Part shown: positions 45,779-55,944 of the stretch, piece after piece
How positions within the stretch are numbered: the first letter of the stretch is position 1
Layout of the letters: each line of letters begins with the position of its first letter
The notes under the pieces: generated by a model
Database searches by the model: none
Told to the model about the DNA's origin: nothing
The model's input: the letters and a program-made list of their open reading frames with translations, nothing else
Translations under genes and position numbers: made by a program
Source of the DNA: Pseudovirgaria hyperparasitica
Lineage: Eukaryota > Ascomycota > Dothideomycetes > Acrospermales > Acrospermaceae
Length of the DNA stretch: 64,000 nucleotides
Direction of reading: 5' to 3'
Assembly: GCF_010093815.1 (NCBI RefSeq)
Contig: NW_022985564.1
Span: 478,590-542,589 of the forward strand

Positions 45779-47215
45779 ATGGCCCAAAAACCTATGGAGA
45801 AGCCTGTAAGCATTGCAGCCCTGTTGCCCCTCCTGAGCTCCCCGTTGGCTGACTGACGGCCACAGAAGACGAGTGGAGCTGAATCGCCAACTACCAGAGC
45901 GGAGCTTGACTTCGATGATGATGCGCCAGATGCTTCAGTGCCAGCGACACCTGCAGCTCCGGTTCCTCCTGCTAAGGAAGAGGCTGCTCCACCGAAGCCT
46001 CCACGGCCGATGAGTCCAAAAGCTCAGGCGGAAGCGACTCTTATTGAAGCTTTCCCAAGTGTCGATGCCCAAGTCGTCAGGGCTGTCTTGCACGCGAGTG
46101 GTGGAAGAATGGAACCCGCCTTCGAAGCTCTTCTTGGTCTGTGACGGGAAATACGAACCTTCGACGTGTAACTAACATTTCAGGCATGAGCGATCCAAAC
46201 TACAAGGAAGAAGCACCACCCCAACAACCACCACGTCCGACCGCGGCACAAAAGCAACTAGAAGAAGACGAACGTTTAGCACGTCAGCTAGCCGAACATT
46301 ATCAAGCCCAAGGTCAAGGTTCCCGCTCAAGAGGCGCCCCTCAACCGTACGCTAGATCACAGAGACAAGAGCCAGAAGATCGAGAGCGGAGCTTTTTTGA
46401 CGGTAGGCATAAATTTTGTTTCATCATGGCCTCGCTGACGGAATGAAGATGACCTTCCCGAGATCGGCGAAAACATCAGAAAGGGGTTCCTTGAGACCCA
46501 AAAGAACGTCAACAAGTGGATAACGGACTTTAAAAAGAAGATCGATGGCGAAGACGAGGATGAGTATGATGGGCGTCCATCACAACGCCAAAATTTTGGC
46601 GCGTCGCAATCCGACCAGCTGTATGGTATTCAAAGGGACGCTGAGCGTCGAGCTCGACAAAGCGGCGACCGCGATCGATATGACGCTGATCCTCAGATCA
46701 TTAGCGACGACTTCACGACTTTACGCATGCAGGACAACGATCGTAAGATTTTTTTTAGCTTTCTGTTCGCCTTAATTAGCTAATTAATCGTAGCCCCAGC
46801 TCAGCCTCCCCGGCCTGGCCGTCCTCATGCCAATCCTGATCTCTTTAAGCCTACACCTGCACCGCCACAATCGGGGCCTGTTGATGAGGTCGAAGCTTTC
46901 GATGTGAAGCGTATGGGTAATAGACAGCCATCGCCTGGTGGCAACAAGAAGAAATGGCAACCTCTCACATCTGTCGCCCCCAATCCGGAAGGGGACGACC
47001 ATGATCCTTTCAGCCTTGGCGACAGCGAGGACGAGGATACGAAGGCAAAGGACACACGAGCAGATGACTCAGAGAGACTGAAAAAAGCAGCAGCAACCGG
47101 CCCATCAGTCTCGCCAATCGAAGCTGGTAAGCCAGTCGAAGCCGCAGAACGTTCTGGTAGCATGGGTACACGAAATAAGGAGGCGGAGGAGCTTTTGACA
47201 AAGGAAACAAAGTGA
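45779..47215 (+). CDS. CUE5: CUE-domain ubiquitin-binding protein (Cue5-like autophagy adaptor)
   Basis: Five exons: 45779..45805, 45866..46136, 46184..46402, 46449..46742 and 46794..47215 (410 aa, close to the 411 of yeast Cue5). The first exon is only nine codons. All junctions keep frame, although the second donor is GTCTGT. A Pro/Ala-rich N-terminus precedes the CUE domain at about 60-100 (AEATLIEAFPSVDAQVVRAVL, ending in EALLGM). A second conserved block holds AAQKQLEEDERLARQLAEHY and then DLPEIGENIRKGFLETQKNV. The C-terminal half is disordered. It contains a W-x-x-L sequence (KKKWQPLTS) that could bind Atg8; this is a candidate only. In yeast, Cue5 links ubiquitinated aggregates to autophagosomes. 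Tail-to-tail with the next gene. Confidence 0.87.
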
Positions 47216-47336
47216 TGGATTGAAAATATATGCTGGCTATTATAGTACCGGAAACTGGCTTCTGGAGCTATCTCGACACAATTCGATGATATGTTCCAGG
47301 CTACTTGACACAATAAGCCTTCACAGCATTCTAGAT

Positions 47337-48536
47337 TCAATTCTCCAGAATAGAGGCGTCCCAGAAATCCCTTCTCGGTGCCCCTCCATACTTCCATCGT
47401 TGATCAGGATTGTTCCTCACGTATTCATACACCGTCTCCATGCGTACTTGGCGTATATAGTACTTCATTCCTCGGATACCGTCACCACCGTCTCTGCAGC
47501 CTTGACGTACATAAGTATGCATGGTGACGAGATCATTTCGGTTGAACACCTTAAAGTGAGTGACATTCAACCCTACAATTTGTAGCGTACGATCGTTGTA
47601 AGTTTTCATCAAATGTGGCACGAATTCTAGTACATCGTTCCGGGTATTTAGCAGTCCAGGAAACTCTTCTGCTGGGTGATATCGGTATCTGATTGGGACT
47701 CGTCCAGGACGGTGTGGCAGACCATAGTAGTCGGTCATAGGATCTGGGAGGCCAACTCCATCGGGCATGCCGAGACGCATGATACCAGTTAAAGGTGGCG
47801 AGGGTGTGATTGTTCTATCTGAACGTGAGTCTGACGCGTCGGTGAGATACTCGTCTTCAGATGAGTCGGGTTCGACAACATGTGAGATATTCGGATCTGG
47901 TCGGCCGTTATCGCCGTTGTATGAAGCGACTGGATCGTAGTCTTCTCCGCCAACTTCTTCAACGTCTTCATCGTCTGTATCTGGATCATGTTCACTTTCA
48001 TTTTCATTTTCGTCTTCTTCCTCTTCCTTACCATCTCCATGAACTCCTGTTTCTCCTGTTATCGCTTCTATTTCGTCTTTCTCCTTCTCCCCTTCCTCCA
48101 CACAATTTTCCATATCCAAGTCCTCAGCTATAGCCCTCTCCCTATTCCTATCCTCACACTCCTGCAAGGACCTTTCCTCTGCAGAACCATTCGAGGAGTA
48201 CTCTGACGACCATTCACTCTCAAGATCCTCATCTAACAGCCGCTCCGCATATTTGAGTTGCCCATCACACCATAACTGGATGCCGGAAGGGACGATGGAA
48301 TACGGCCTGGCGTCTATCAGATTCGCGTCTCCGACAATCTTAATCGCCAGCTCGCGAACGGTCTCGACGTCTATCCAAGAGGTCTTTGGGCATGTAAAGT
48401 AGGTTACAGCATATTCACTTCGAGGACAGCCATTTGCGCAGCGATCTCCTGGGCTAATAAAGCGCCTAATGAGCGTCCGTTCTGGTTCGAGAGTGTCGAC
48501 GGGTATAGGAGACTGTCGAGGCTGTGTGGACTCCAT
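47337..48536 (-). CDS. Hypothetical acidic protein, about 399 aa
   Basis: A single long frame. I chose the ATG at 48536 (MESTQPRQS). The frame continues upstream without an ATG through a hydrophobic stretch, so an additional spliced 5' exon is possible. I do not recognise a named family. The N-terminal part (to about residue 130) looks folded and has several Cys (RCANGCPRSEYAVTYF, CPKTSWIDVETV, IQLWCDGQLKYAERLL). A highly acidic segment at about 140-255 is rich in Glu, Asp and Asn, including EEEEDENENESEHDPDTDDE. The C-terminal third is rich in aromatic and basic residues (YGLPHRPGRVPIRYRYHP, FVPHLMKTYNDRTLQIVGL, then YGGAPRRDFWDAS) and looks conserved. It is compact and ends close to CUE5. 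Confidence 0.65.
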   Translation of the reverse strand: MESTQPRQSPIPVDTLEPERTLIRRFISPGDRCANGCPRSEYAVTYFTCPKTSWIDVETVRELAIKIVGDANLIDARPYSIVPSGIQLWCDGQLKYAERLLDEDLESEWSSEYSSNGSAEERSLQECEDRNRERAIAEDLDMENCVEEGEKEKDEIEAITGETGVHGDGKEEEEDENENESEHDPDTDDEDVEEVGGEDYDPVASYNGDNGRPDPNISHVVEPDSSEDEYLTDASDSRSDRTITPSPPLTGIMRLGMPDGVGLPDPMTDYYGLPHRPGRVPIRYRYHPAEEFPGLLNTRNDVLEFVPHLMKTYNDRTLQIVGLNVTHFKVFNRNDLVTMHTYVRQGCRDGGDGIRGMKYYIRQVRMETVYEYVRNNPDQRWKYGGAPRRDFWDASILEN

Positions 48537-49040
48537 ATGTACGGCAACGGCACTTTCGGCTTTGAGATCATGAAGATGTGATGCATATTTGGTATGGCAG
48601 AGTAGAGCGGTTAGAATTGAGCTGGCGGCAGTAGCAAAGAACGCTATGTAAAGTGAAACACTTTCGTGATGTATGCCACAGTGTTGTCTACACAAGGTTT
48701 CTGTGAAGTTGCGTGTTTGCGTACCTGCCAGATCTCGTCAGTCCTGTAATTCTGGGTGAAGAAAGCCATGTTTGGTGATCATAGCTACGACCTACCAAAA
48801 TATCTACATTTATGTAGCTATCTATCTCTTGAGTTGTCGGAGACCTTGTGTTAGCCTGGCCCTGGAAAGTGCGAGTATCACTGCACCATAGACGCTTTCC
48901 CTTACGACCCTCAACATGAGCCTGTTCAGCAGAGGACGAAATTTTGCGGAATAGTTTGTGTTGTGAATCGTTTGTCATATTGCAAAGTGTTTACATTGGA
49001 CAAATAAAGCTAGTAATCTAAGCTGCAATCCGTTTCGGAG
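48537..49040. other. Intergenic with a small minus-strand ATG frame
   Basis: A 96-codon ATG frame (48691-48978, minus) could be an upstream exon of the acidic protein or chance. A GTACGC donor near 48725 and a CCAG acceptor near 48640 would join it in frame, but the evidence is thin. Nothing else is seen. Confidence 0.4.
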
Positions 49041-50072
49041 TCAAGATAGCGCTAGGGCGATGCTAGTGAATTCTTCACCGAACTGTAATACGTCTCTCCA
49101 GTCCTTAGGGATAGCGTCGATGCCGTCTCTGGCTCCCAGAAGTCCCCCAGCGATGGCAGCGTTTGTATCTGAGTCGGCACCAAGCATTACGATATCACAA
49201 ATGACTTCCTTGAAAGGCCGATCGTCCAATACTGCTGCGATTGCCAATGTCAGAGACTCCAGCACAAAGCCGCGGCCTCGGCCAGGCAATATGCCCGGAC
49301 CATCTTCAACAAGTTCTGTAGGTTTCAGCTTTTCCCCTAATTCGATGGCTCGCACCACAGCATCTGCGTTGGGTCTCAAGTGGGTTTTGTTCGATGTAGT
49401 TTTCACTGCCAGGACTGTGGCGCAAGCCTTTCCTTCACCAACTGCCGTCGCAGGAGATTGACCATCTATCAGCTGAGCGACGATGGTGTTGTATGCAGCA
49501 CATGCAATCGTACACCTTATGTCGTCGTGTGTAACTGCTGATATATCGATCGAGTGTTGGAGACGTTCCTCCTCATTTGCGGCGAAGAGCGCGGTGGGGA
49601 TGCAGCGCATCAGTGAGCCATTTCCTGCACTGCCTTGTCCTGAACCACAACCTCGCGGATCTTTCCTACCACTCGCAATGCTTTGTCGATACCTCGTGAG
49701 TCCCACGAATGTGGCACCACCAATGTCTTTCGGGGAGGACCCTGGCTGGCGACCAGGCCAACGCCCTGTTGCCCAGTCGAGCATATTATCTGCAGCAGCT
49801 TCAAGAACATCCACGTAGGATTTCCGCTCTGTAGACCTTTTGGAATACGCGAGTAGGACTGCTCTTGTTAGGTCAGTGTCATCCGTAGCATGACCTGGCT
49901 CCCACTCGAAATGACCGCCACCAATGATGCTGGTGAGACCAGTGGGAAATAACGCTTTAGTTTCTTCCCAACGTACGAATTCGAGAGTTGCGCCAAGCGA
50001 GTCTCCAGCATGGACACCGAGAAGAGCGCCGATGATGCGCTTTTGGCGATCCGTAAAGCCCGAGGACTCCAT
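49041..50072 (-). CDS. ADP-ribosylglycohydrolase (DraG/ARH family)
   Basis: Single exon, 343 aa. The fold and metal-site motifs of the DraG/ARH family are visible: GVHAGDSLGATLE at 19-31, ATDDTDLTRA around 62-71 (first Mg2+ ligands), GNGSLMRCIP in the middle and LGADSDTNAAIAGGLLGA near 295-312 (second metal site). These enzymes remove ADP-ribose from protein side chains or nucleic acids, using two Mg2+ ions. The metal-binding residues are present, so activity is expected, but the target is unknown. There is no signal peptide. No partner ADP-ribosyltransferase or macrodomain is encoded nearby. The gene is divergent from NOP4. Confidence 0.88.
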   Translation of the reverse strand: MESSGFTDRQKRIIGALLGVHAGDSLGATLEFVRWEETKALFPTGLTSIIGGGHFEWEPGHATDDTDLTRAVLLAYSKRSTERKSYVDVLEAAADNMLDWATGRWPGRQPGSSPKDIGGATFVGLTRYRQSIASGRKDPRGCGSGQGSAGNGSLMRCIPTALFAANEEERLQHSIDISAVTHDDIRCTIACAAYNTIVAQLIDGQSPATAVGEGKACATVLAVKTTSNKTHLRPNADAVVRAIELGEKLKPTELVEDGPGILPGRGRGFVLESLTLAIAAVLDDRPFKEVICDIVMLGADSDTNAAIAGGLLGARDGIDAIPKDWRDVLQFGEEFTSIALALS

Positions 50073-50610
50073 TTTAGATTCGTGAGTGAGAAAGAGTTGG
50101 AAGAATGGTGATATGCAGAAAAGAGGGTGCGTGCTTCAAGATATAGCATCAGGAAACTCGACTTGGCCTACCTCTTTTAATAATCAGCAGGCATCAATGT
50201 CTAATGAGAAGCCAGCTGAAGCTTGTGTCAGTGGGGGCTTGGGCCTAGGCAGCCATCCTTAACTTAGGAGTCAGTATACTTGTGAAATCTTCACTCATCA
50301 ATATCGTGCACTCCGTTGAGCATGATGTTCATGTCGACGAAGGCAGGCACAAGGCTATGACCATGGATGTTGGAGTTCAAGTCGCTGTGATGGATATGGG
50401 CCTTGCAAGGCTTGCATGGGATGGAGGGCTTCAGAATCTAGTCTAAATACAGCTAGCCAATGCATCTTCACGCCTTAACGTTCAGGCGCCAGCCAAGATA
50501 AAAAGTTATTTCGGTGGAGCTCGTTTACATTGAAAATTGCGACTAATACTTGCTGCATTTTCCTTGTGCCATATCGCCGTATAGTGTTCCATACCACTCC
50601 AAGTCTTATA
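50073..50610. other. Divergent promoter of the ADP-ribosylglycohydrolase and NOP4
   Basis: A 538-nt head-to-head region. It holds an in-frame extension of NOP4 from about 50530 that starts with non-conserved sequence and is more likely 5' UTR. No clear control element is seen. Confidence 0.5.
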
Positions 50611-52881
50611 ATGTCTCCTCATCGTAAGAAACTCAAGCTTTCGGACGGCGGAGTGGCTGTTCCTCCCACCAAAGAAATTGCTCCCGAGAGTGATGCTCCC
50701 ATTACCAATGGCGAAGCGAAGGTCGAAAAGCCAAGAAGGTCACTGTTCGTGAAAGGTCTGGCGCCAGAGACGACTACGGATGATCTCACAGAGCTCTTCT
50801 CACAATCATTTCCATTGAAGCATGCTACCGCCGTGGTCGATCCCACATCCCAATTGTGCCGTGGCTATGGTTTCGTTACCTTCGCTGATGCAGAAGATGC
50901 GCAAAGAGCCAAGGAAGAATTCAAGGACCATATATTACATGGGAAAAAGATCAGAATAGACGTATCAGAGCCTCGTCAGCGTAAAGAGAAAGGGCCGCCG
51001 AATGCAAGCCGGCCGGCCAGCGGGGTCGCTGTTGCGAAAGAGCCTGCAAAGGTAGACAACGCGCCACGATTAATTATACGAAATCTACCATGGAGTATCA
51101 AAACCCCTGCACAGCTACAGAAACTGTTCCAGCCATATGGCGCTATGCACGAACCTATACTTCCTAAAAAGCCAGGCACAGATCAGTTGAGGGGGTTTGG
51201 CATCGTGGTCATGAAGAAGAGAAAGAATGCTCAGACAGCAATTGAGAAACTCTCGGGGAAGGAAGTTGATGGGCGTACTTTGGCTGTCGATTGGGCAGTG
51301 GATAAATCAACGTGGCAGAACCTGCAACACAACACCGAAGCTGAGGACGACGACGAGGATGATGAGGAGGACAATGACGATAACAACCAGAATGAAGATG
51401 AAGCAGACAGCAGCGATGTGAAAGGCACAGTCATCGACGAAGATGTCGACGACGACATGGAGAATTCTTTGTCCGATATTGATAACCTCGCAGAGGATGG
51501 CGAGGACATGGACGAGGACGATGAAGATGAAGCTTCAGAAACTGAGCCTCCGATGACTACTCTCTTCGTACGCAACCTTCCTTTTTCTGCAACAGATGAA
51601 TCGCTCGAGGATCATTTCCGAACTTTTGGTGCTGTGCGGTACGCTAGGATCGTAATCGACCATAACCTAGGAGTTCCGAAAGGCACTGGGTTTGTTTGTT
51701 TCTACAAGGAAGAAGACGCACAACAGTGCCTGAAGAGAGCACCAAAAGAAAAAATTGACGTCCAAGTTTCACGACCCTCTGCCACCAAATCAGTGCTGCA
51801 GAATGTGGAAAATGATACTTCAGGTCACTACACGATGGATGGCAGAGTTTTACACCTGTCTCAAGCCGTTAGTCAGAAAGATGCAAAGCGTCTGCAAACA
51901 GAAGGTGCTGACAAGCGACTCACGCGCGACAAAGACAAGAGGAGACTGTTCCTCTTGAACGAGGGGACAATCTCGACAAAATCTACGCTGTATCAAAAAC
52001 TATCACCAACCGAAATCGCCATGCGAGACGCTAGTGTAAAGCAAAGAAAGACCTTGTTACAAACAAACCCATCTTTGAACATTAGTTTTGTCCGTCTTGC
52101 TGTTCGAAATATACCCAGGAGTATCGACTCGAAGGCTCTGAAGGCGCTTGCTCGTGAGGCAGTAGTTGGATTTGCAACCGATGTCAAAGCCGGCCTTCGA
52201 GAGCCGATTTCCCGTGAGGAGTTGAGCAGAGGAGGCGAGGAGATGAAGAAAGCAGAGAAAGAACGCAAGAAGCGCGCAGTCGGTGTTGTAAAACAAGCTA
52301 AAGTTGTCTTCGAGGGCGAAAAGGGCGGCAAAGTGGATGAGAGAAGTGGTGCTGGCAGGAGTCGCGGTTATGGTTTCATTGAATACTACACGCATCGGAA
52401 CGCCCTCATGGGTCTGCGATGGCTCAATGGCCACGAAGTCGGTTACAAGACACAGGAGCCGAAGAAGAAAGGCAACGCGGAATTTCAGGACCGCAAGAAG
52501 AGACTTATCGTTGAATTCGCTATTGAGAATGCCCAGGTCGTACATCGCCGCCAGGAGCGAGAAGCTAAGCACCGCTCAGACGGACAGGATAAAGGCGACA
52601 CCGAGAATCCTGTCAACGAGGAGGCCAAGGTTCAGAAAGGCGGCTTCAAGGATAAGAAAGGTAGTATCAAGGACCGGAAAGCGGAACGAAAGGACTTGAA
52701 GCGGAAACGAGGTGACAAGCCTGATACTGGTAACAAGAAGCTTAAACCGAAGACTCCTGCACCGGTCAACAACGCTGCTAAGGTCAACGGTTCTGCAGAC
52801 AAGGGCGTCCAACATATCATCGCTAGGAATCGGCATGAGAAGCGAGCGGCACGCAAGATGCGGAATGCCGCACAAAAATAG
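50611..52881 (+). CDS. NOP4: Nucleolar RNA-binding protein Nop4
   Basis: Single exon, 756 aa from the ATG at 50611 (MSPHRKKLKL). Another in-frame ATG 81 nt upstream leads through non-conserved residues and is less likely. Nop4 is an essential factor of 60S subunit maturation (yeast homologue 685 aa). Four RRMs are visible. RRM1 is at about 45-120 (SLFVKGLAPET, RGYGFVTF). RRM2 is at about 150-225 (RLIIRNLPWSI, LRGFGIVVM). RRM3 is at about 314-390 (TLFVRNLPFSA, GTGFVCFY). RRM4 is at about 490-610 (LAVRNIPRSI, RGYGFIEYY), interrupted by a charged insertion. Between RRM2 and RRM3 lies a long acidic segment of about 65 residues. The C-terminus is Lys/Arg-rich, ending in EKRAARKMRNAAQK. This layout is diagnostic for Nop4. 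Confidence 0.93.
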   Translation: MSPHRKKLKLSDGGVAVPPTKEIAPESDAPITNGEAKVEKPRRSLFVKGLAPETTTDDLTELFSQSFPLKHATAVVDPTSQLCRGYGFVTFADAEDAQRAKEEFKDHILHGKKIRIDVSEPRQRKEKGPPNASRPASGVAVAKEPAKVDNAPRLIIRNLPWSIKTPAQLQKLFQPYGAMHEPILPKKPGTDQLRGFGIVVMKKRKNAQTAIEKLSGKEVDGRTLAVDWAVDKSTWQNLQHNTEAEDDDEDDEEDNDDNNQNEDEADSSDVKGTVIDEDVDDDMENSLSDIDNLAEDGEDMDEDDEDEASETEPPMTTLFVRNLPFSATDESLEDHFRTFGAVRYARIVIDHNLGVPKGTGFVCFYKEEDAQQCLKRAPKEKIDVQVSRPSATKSVLQNVENDTSGHYTMDGRVLHLSQAVSQKDAKRLQTEGADKRLTRDKDKRRLFLLNEGTISTKSTLYQKLSPTEIAMRDASVKQRKTLLQTNPSLNISFVRLAVRNIPRSIDSKALKALAREAVVGFATDVKAGLREPISREELSRGGEEMKKAEKERKKRAVGVVKQAKVVFEGEKGGKVDERSGAGRSRGYGFIEYYTHRNALMGLRWLNGHEVGYKTQEPKKKGNAEFQDRKKRLIVEFAIENAQVVHRRQEREAKHRSDGQDKGDTENPVNEEAKVQKGGFKDKKGSIKDRKAERKDLKRKRGDKPDTGNKKLKPKTPAPVNNAAKVNGSADKGVQHIIARNRHEKRAARKMRNAAQK

Positions 52882-53186
52882 TTCATAGTAATCTCACAGC
52901 ATTCTTCGGCGTTCTAACAAAAGTTCAGAGAACGTTGGCGTGTCATTTGTATCTTGCATAGAGGGAAATGAGCTGTGTTGCAAGTGCTGGTCACAATCTT
53001 GTTGAGTATGTCTGTTGCAAAAGTGCTTACATCGAGCCTTTCACAGCAACAGAGAAGTCGTGATCATATTGCAATACTAAGACATGTAACGCTAAATGCT
53101 AATGGAGGACCATACTGAGCCACATGCAGAACAAGACTTGCTATGCACACTCCGACATACTTCCAGGTGCGTCAACTTCATAGCCG
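52882..53186. other. Intergenic, 3' ends of NOP4 and RAD18
   Basis: A 305-nt tail-to-tail spacer. I see nothing else in it. Confidence 0.6.
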
Positions 53187-54712
53187 CTATTGAGCGGCCT
53201 GTTCCGTTTCGATATCCTTCACTGGCTCCTCTGGGATAGCGAACATAGGTATCTTCTTGACTGGGGACATACCCAGAGACTCCGAACTTCCTGGGTGAAG
53301 CGATGGAACCGAAGTCATCTGCTGTGACTGATCTGAGTTACCGTTGAGGGAAAGTATTCGAGTAGAAGCGTCCTCAGGGGTCTCTTGTACCAACACGCCG
53401 TCATTGGCAGCCTGAACCTTATTCCTGATACTGGAGAGCGCTTGAACGTCGGGTATCACGCGCGATACTACGGCGGCTTCATCGGCGTCATGGGCGATCT
53501 TGGAATCATCACTATTTGTGGCCGTCTCTGTGTTCGCTGCATTAGGTGGGCCCGTCCTAGTTTCGAGCATCTCGGTATCGCCATTCGTGTCTTTGCTCTC
53601 TTGCCCTTCTTTCTTCTGGTTTCGCTTAGCTCTAGCAGCCGCTATCAATGACTGGAACTGATCACTGTTATCTTGAGCCCAGCTTTTCCCATCAAAGTCT
53701 TTCCGCATCACACTCGGTATCGCGGAGTCGCGTGTATGTCCTCCTTGGCTCCTTTCCCATTGGTCCAGCTCTCTCAGCAGCTCGCTCTTTTTACGCGGTC
53801 GACTTGAATCGCAATTCGAGTTCCAAAGGTTTATCCACTCGGTGTGACGGCGAGCGAGGAGTTGTTTTGGGCCCCATGCTGGGATTCCGAGCTCTTGGAG
53901 CTTTTTCCGAAGGGCTATGTCTTTGAGGATGGAGTAGTTGAGTTGTGGGAGGCGTTGCGGGGCGGTTGAGTTATGTTGTGGGAGTGTATGCGCCGAGCGT
54001 GTTTCGGACAATCTGCTTATATCAATACTGGTAGTAGTGCGACCAACGGTCATGGGTGTACGAACCTTACTTGCGCTGCTCGCTTCTTGTCCTGTTTTTG
54101 CTCCTCTTCACAGCGGTCTAGATGCACGAACACGGACTCCTCTTTCATACGCTTGCTGCACATGGGACAAGGCACCAGACCATCATCTGGCTCCGGTTGT
54201 TCATCTTCACTTTCCTCCGCAGTAGCATCCGAGTCCTCTATGCTGATGGCCTCCGCATGCGCTGGTGTCACTTCAGTTCTCGATGCCTGACTTCTTGTCG
54301 TCCTTTGGCTCCGCCTTGGCGAAGTATGCTCTTCTAGATCAGTGTCGACAATCTTCCTCTTCAGCTTCCTTCTCCCCTTGCCCTGATCCTCTTTCTCTTC
54401 GCTCTCTTTCCTCGCCAGTTCTAGTGCCTGCGGTCTTGCGCCGCTGAAACCATCCACGACCTCTTGCACAGTCCAATTACGCCGCAGCTTACTTGCGTCG
54501 TCACTCGCTCGACACGCTGGACACTTCCCGTCTGAGGCGAGACAGCGCCGTATGCAAAGTGAGCAGAATGTATGCGAGCAGGACGTAATCATGGGTGTAT
54601 CAAAGAAGTCTTTGCACACTTGACATCGTAAGGCGGTCTCGAGCACTGAGAAGGACGATAGAGGGGTGTCGAGCCAATCGGTCGAGTCAGTGATTTCAAA
54701 GTTTTTGTCCAT
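53187..54712 (-). CDS. RAD18: Rad18 E3 ubiquitin ligase (postreplication repair)
   Basis: Two exons: 54066..54712 and 53187..54012 (490 aa). The exon 1 donor is uncertain. A GTTCGT donor keeps the frame, whereas the stronger GTAAGG four bases earlier does not match any in-frame acceptor I can find. The N-terminal RING starts at C30 (CQVCKDFF, CSHTFCSLCIRRCL, CPACR). A Rad18-type zinc finger is at about 180-200 (CPMCSKRMKEESVFVHLDRC). A SAP domain is at about 240-275 (ILKDIALRKKLQELGIP, then HTEWINLWN). Rad18 with Rad6 monoubiquitinates PCNA at stalled forks. The C-terminal third is disordered and Ser/Glu-rich. Confidence 0.92.
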
Positions 54713-55016
54713 GGCGAAGCGTGACCTGGACGTACTACACCATCGTCCAGCGAGCGGAATGATGGTGTAATGGATCGCGTTCTGAGAACGCGTTTACTAG
54801 CGTCACAAACTAAGCCTAATAGGGAACGAGTATTAGGCTCTCCCACGAGGTATCTATGTCTGACGTTCAATGAGACCATTCTATTACGATCGGTGAGCTT
54901 TCATCATCATGTGACGCTATGTCTAGATATATCGCCATATACTATGTACCAGAATACGCTATCCAAGTCCCTAAGTGCCTTGCAAGGCTCAGGCTACATC
55001 TTACTATATAACAGAC
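54713..55016. other. Intergenic, promoter of RAD18
   Basis: A 304-nt spacer between RAD18 and the 3' end of the bZIP-ankyrin gene, both on the minus strand. It contains a short inverted repeat near 54764-54790. No gene is seen. Confidence 0.5.
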
Positions 55017-55944
55017 TTAGTCAGGCTCATACACAAATGGAGCATCGTAGCCAGCCCTACGCCTATCCAGAATGAGCTTTACAATACTCGTATGCCCAGC
55101 CGATACTGCTGTATAAAGAACATCCTGTCCCCGATCATCACGTACGGTGGTATCAGCACCGAACTGCAGTAGACATGCAACCATACGTTCGTCTCCTAGC
55201 TCTGTAGCGATATGTAATGCCGTAGCGCCGTTCCTGTCACGATCGCTCCATTTCGCTGCGTCATAGCTGATAAGCATACCAACTATAGCGGTCTTCCCGG
55301 TGCGGACGGCCAAGTGCAAGACGGGCTCCGTTGGCTCTCGTGTTTCAGACCCTTCCGTGTCTGCATCATGTGTCGAATGCGGATCGGAATGCCCTACTCC
55401 GTTGCCGAGCCGGTAAGGGGGACTGACCTGTTGACTAGGGGGTGTTATAAGTATCTAAGGGTTTGGTTGTGGACTTTGCCAGCGATTTGATTCTCCGGTG
55501 GTATCAGGAGCCGTTCTATATTTGTCGAGTGCTGAACAGGTATTCCTGATAGATGGCCCTGTGTCAGAGAGAGGGATAGACTCAGGCGTACTAGTAGGAG
55601 TTGAAGCAGCAGAAGGAACCTGTATCCGCTCCTGGGGGTAAGTCCGTTGATCCCCAGTTCGGGTCTTTGCAAGCACTTTAGAGCCTCGTTCAGACCGAAT
55701 ATTTGGTGTTATGTCACGTTCTGCTTCAGTACGTGGACGCTGCACTACCGGATTTCTCCTTCCAGTCTTTTCTGCGCAGTAAGGGGTCAGTAAGATGTGG
55801 TTCAACCAATGGAAGCGATTACAGACCTCGATATCTGCGCTGAGCTTCTCTATTCTGTAGTCTGCGGCGAGACGAGACTGCCGGGCGGACATTCCTCAAG
55901 GAAATGACTTCAGTATCATGGCCGTGATTGTTTTCTGGAGCCAT
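55017..55944 (-). CDS. bZIP-ankyrin protein interrupted by an in-frame TAG
   Basis: Exon 1 is 55827..55944 (ATG at 55944). It encodes a bZIP-like basic region ending RRRLQNREAQRRYR, with the N-x-x-A-Q-x-x-[YF]-R signature. The next exon starts at 55771 (GTCTGT donor, GCAG acceptor). It runs through a Ser/Thr/Pro-rich region to a TAG at 55455-55457. The same frame then stays open to 55017, where three ankyrin repeats are visible (HLAVRTGKTAIVGMLI, TALHIATELGDERMVACLL, DVLYTAVSAGHTSIVKLIL). bZIP plus C-terminal ankyrin repeats is a known fungal transcription-factor architecture, so the two halves belong together. The stop is therefore either a nonsense mutation or lies in an intron with non-standard sites. 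I found no convincing donor/acceptor pair. No leucine zipper is obvious after the basic region. An upstream exon near 56050 is possible. Confidence 0.65.
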
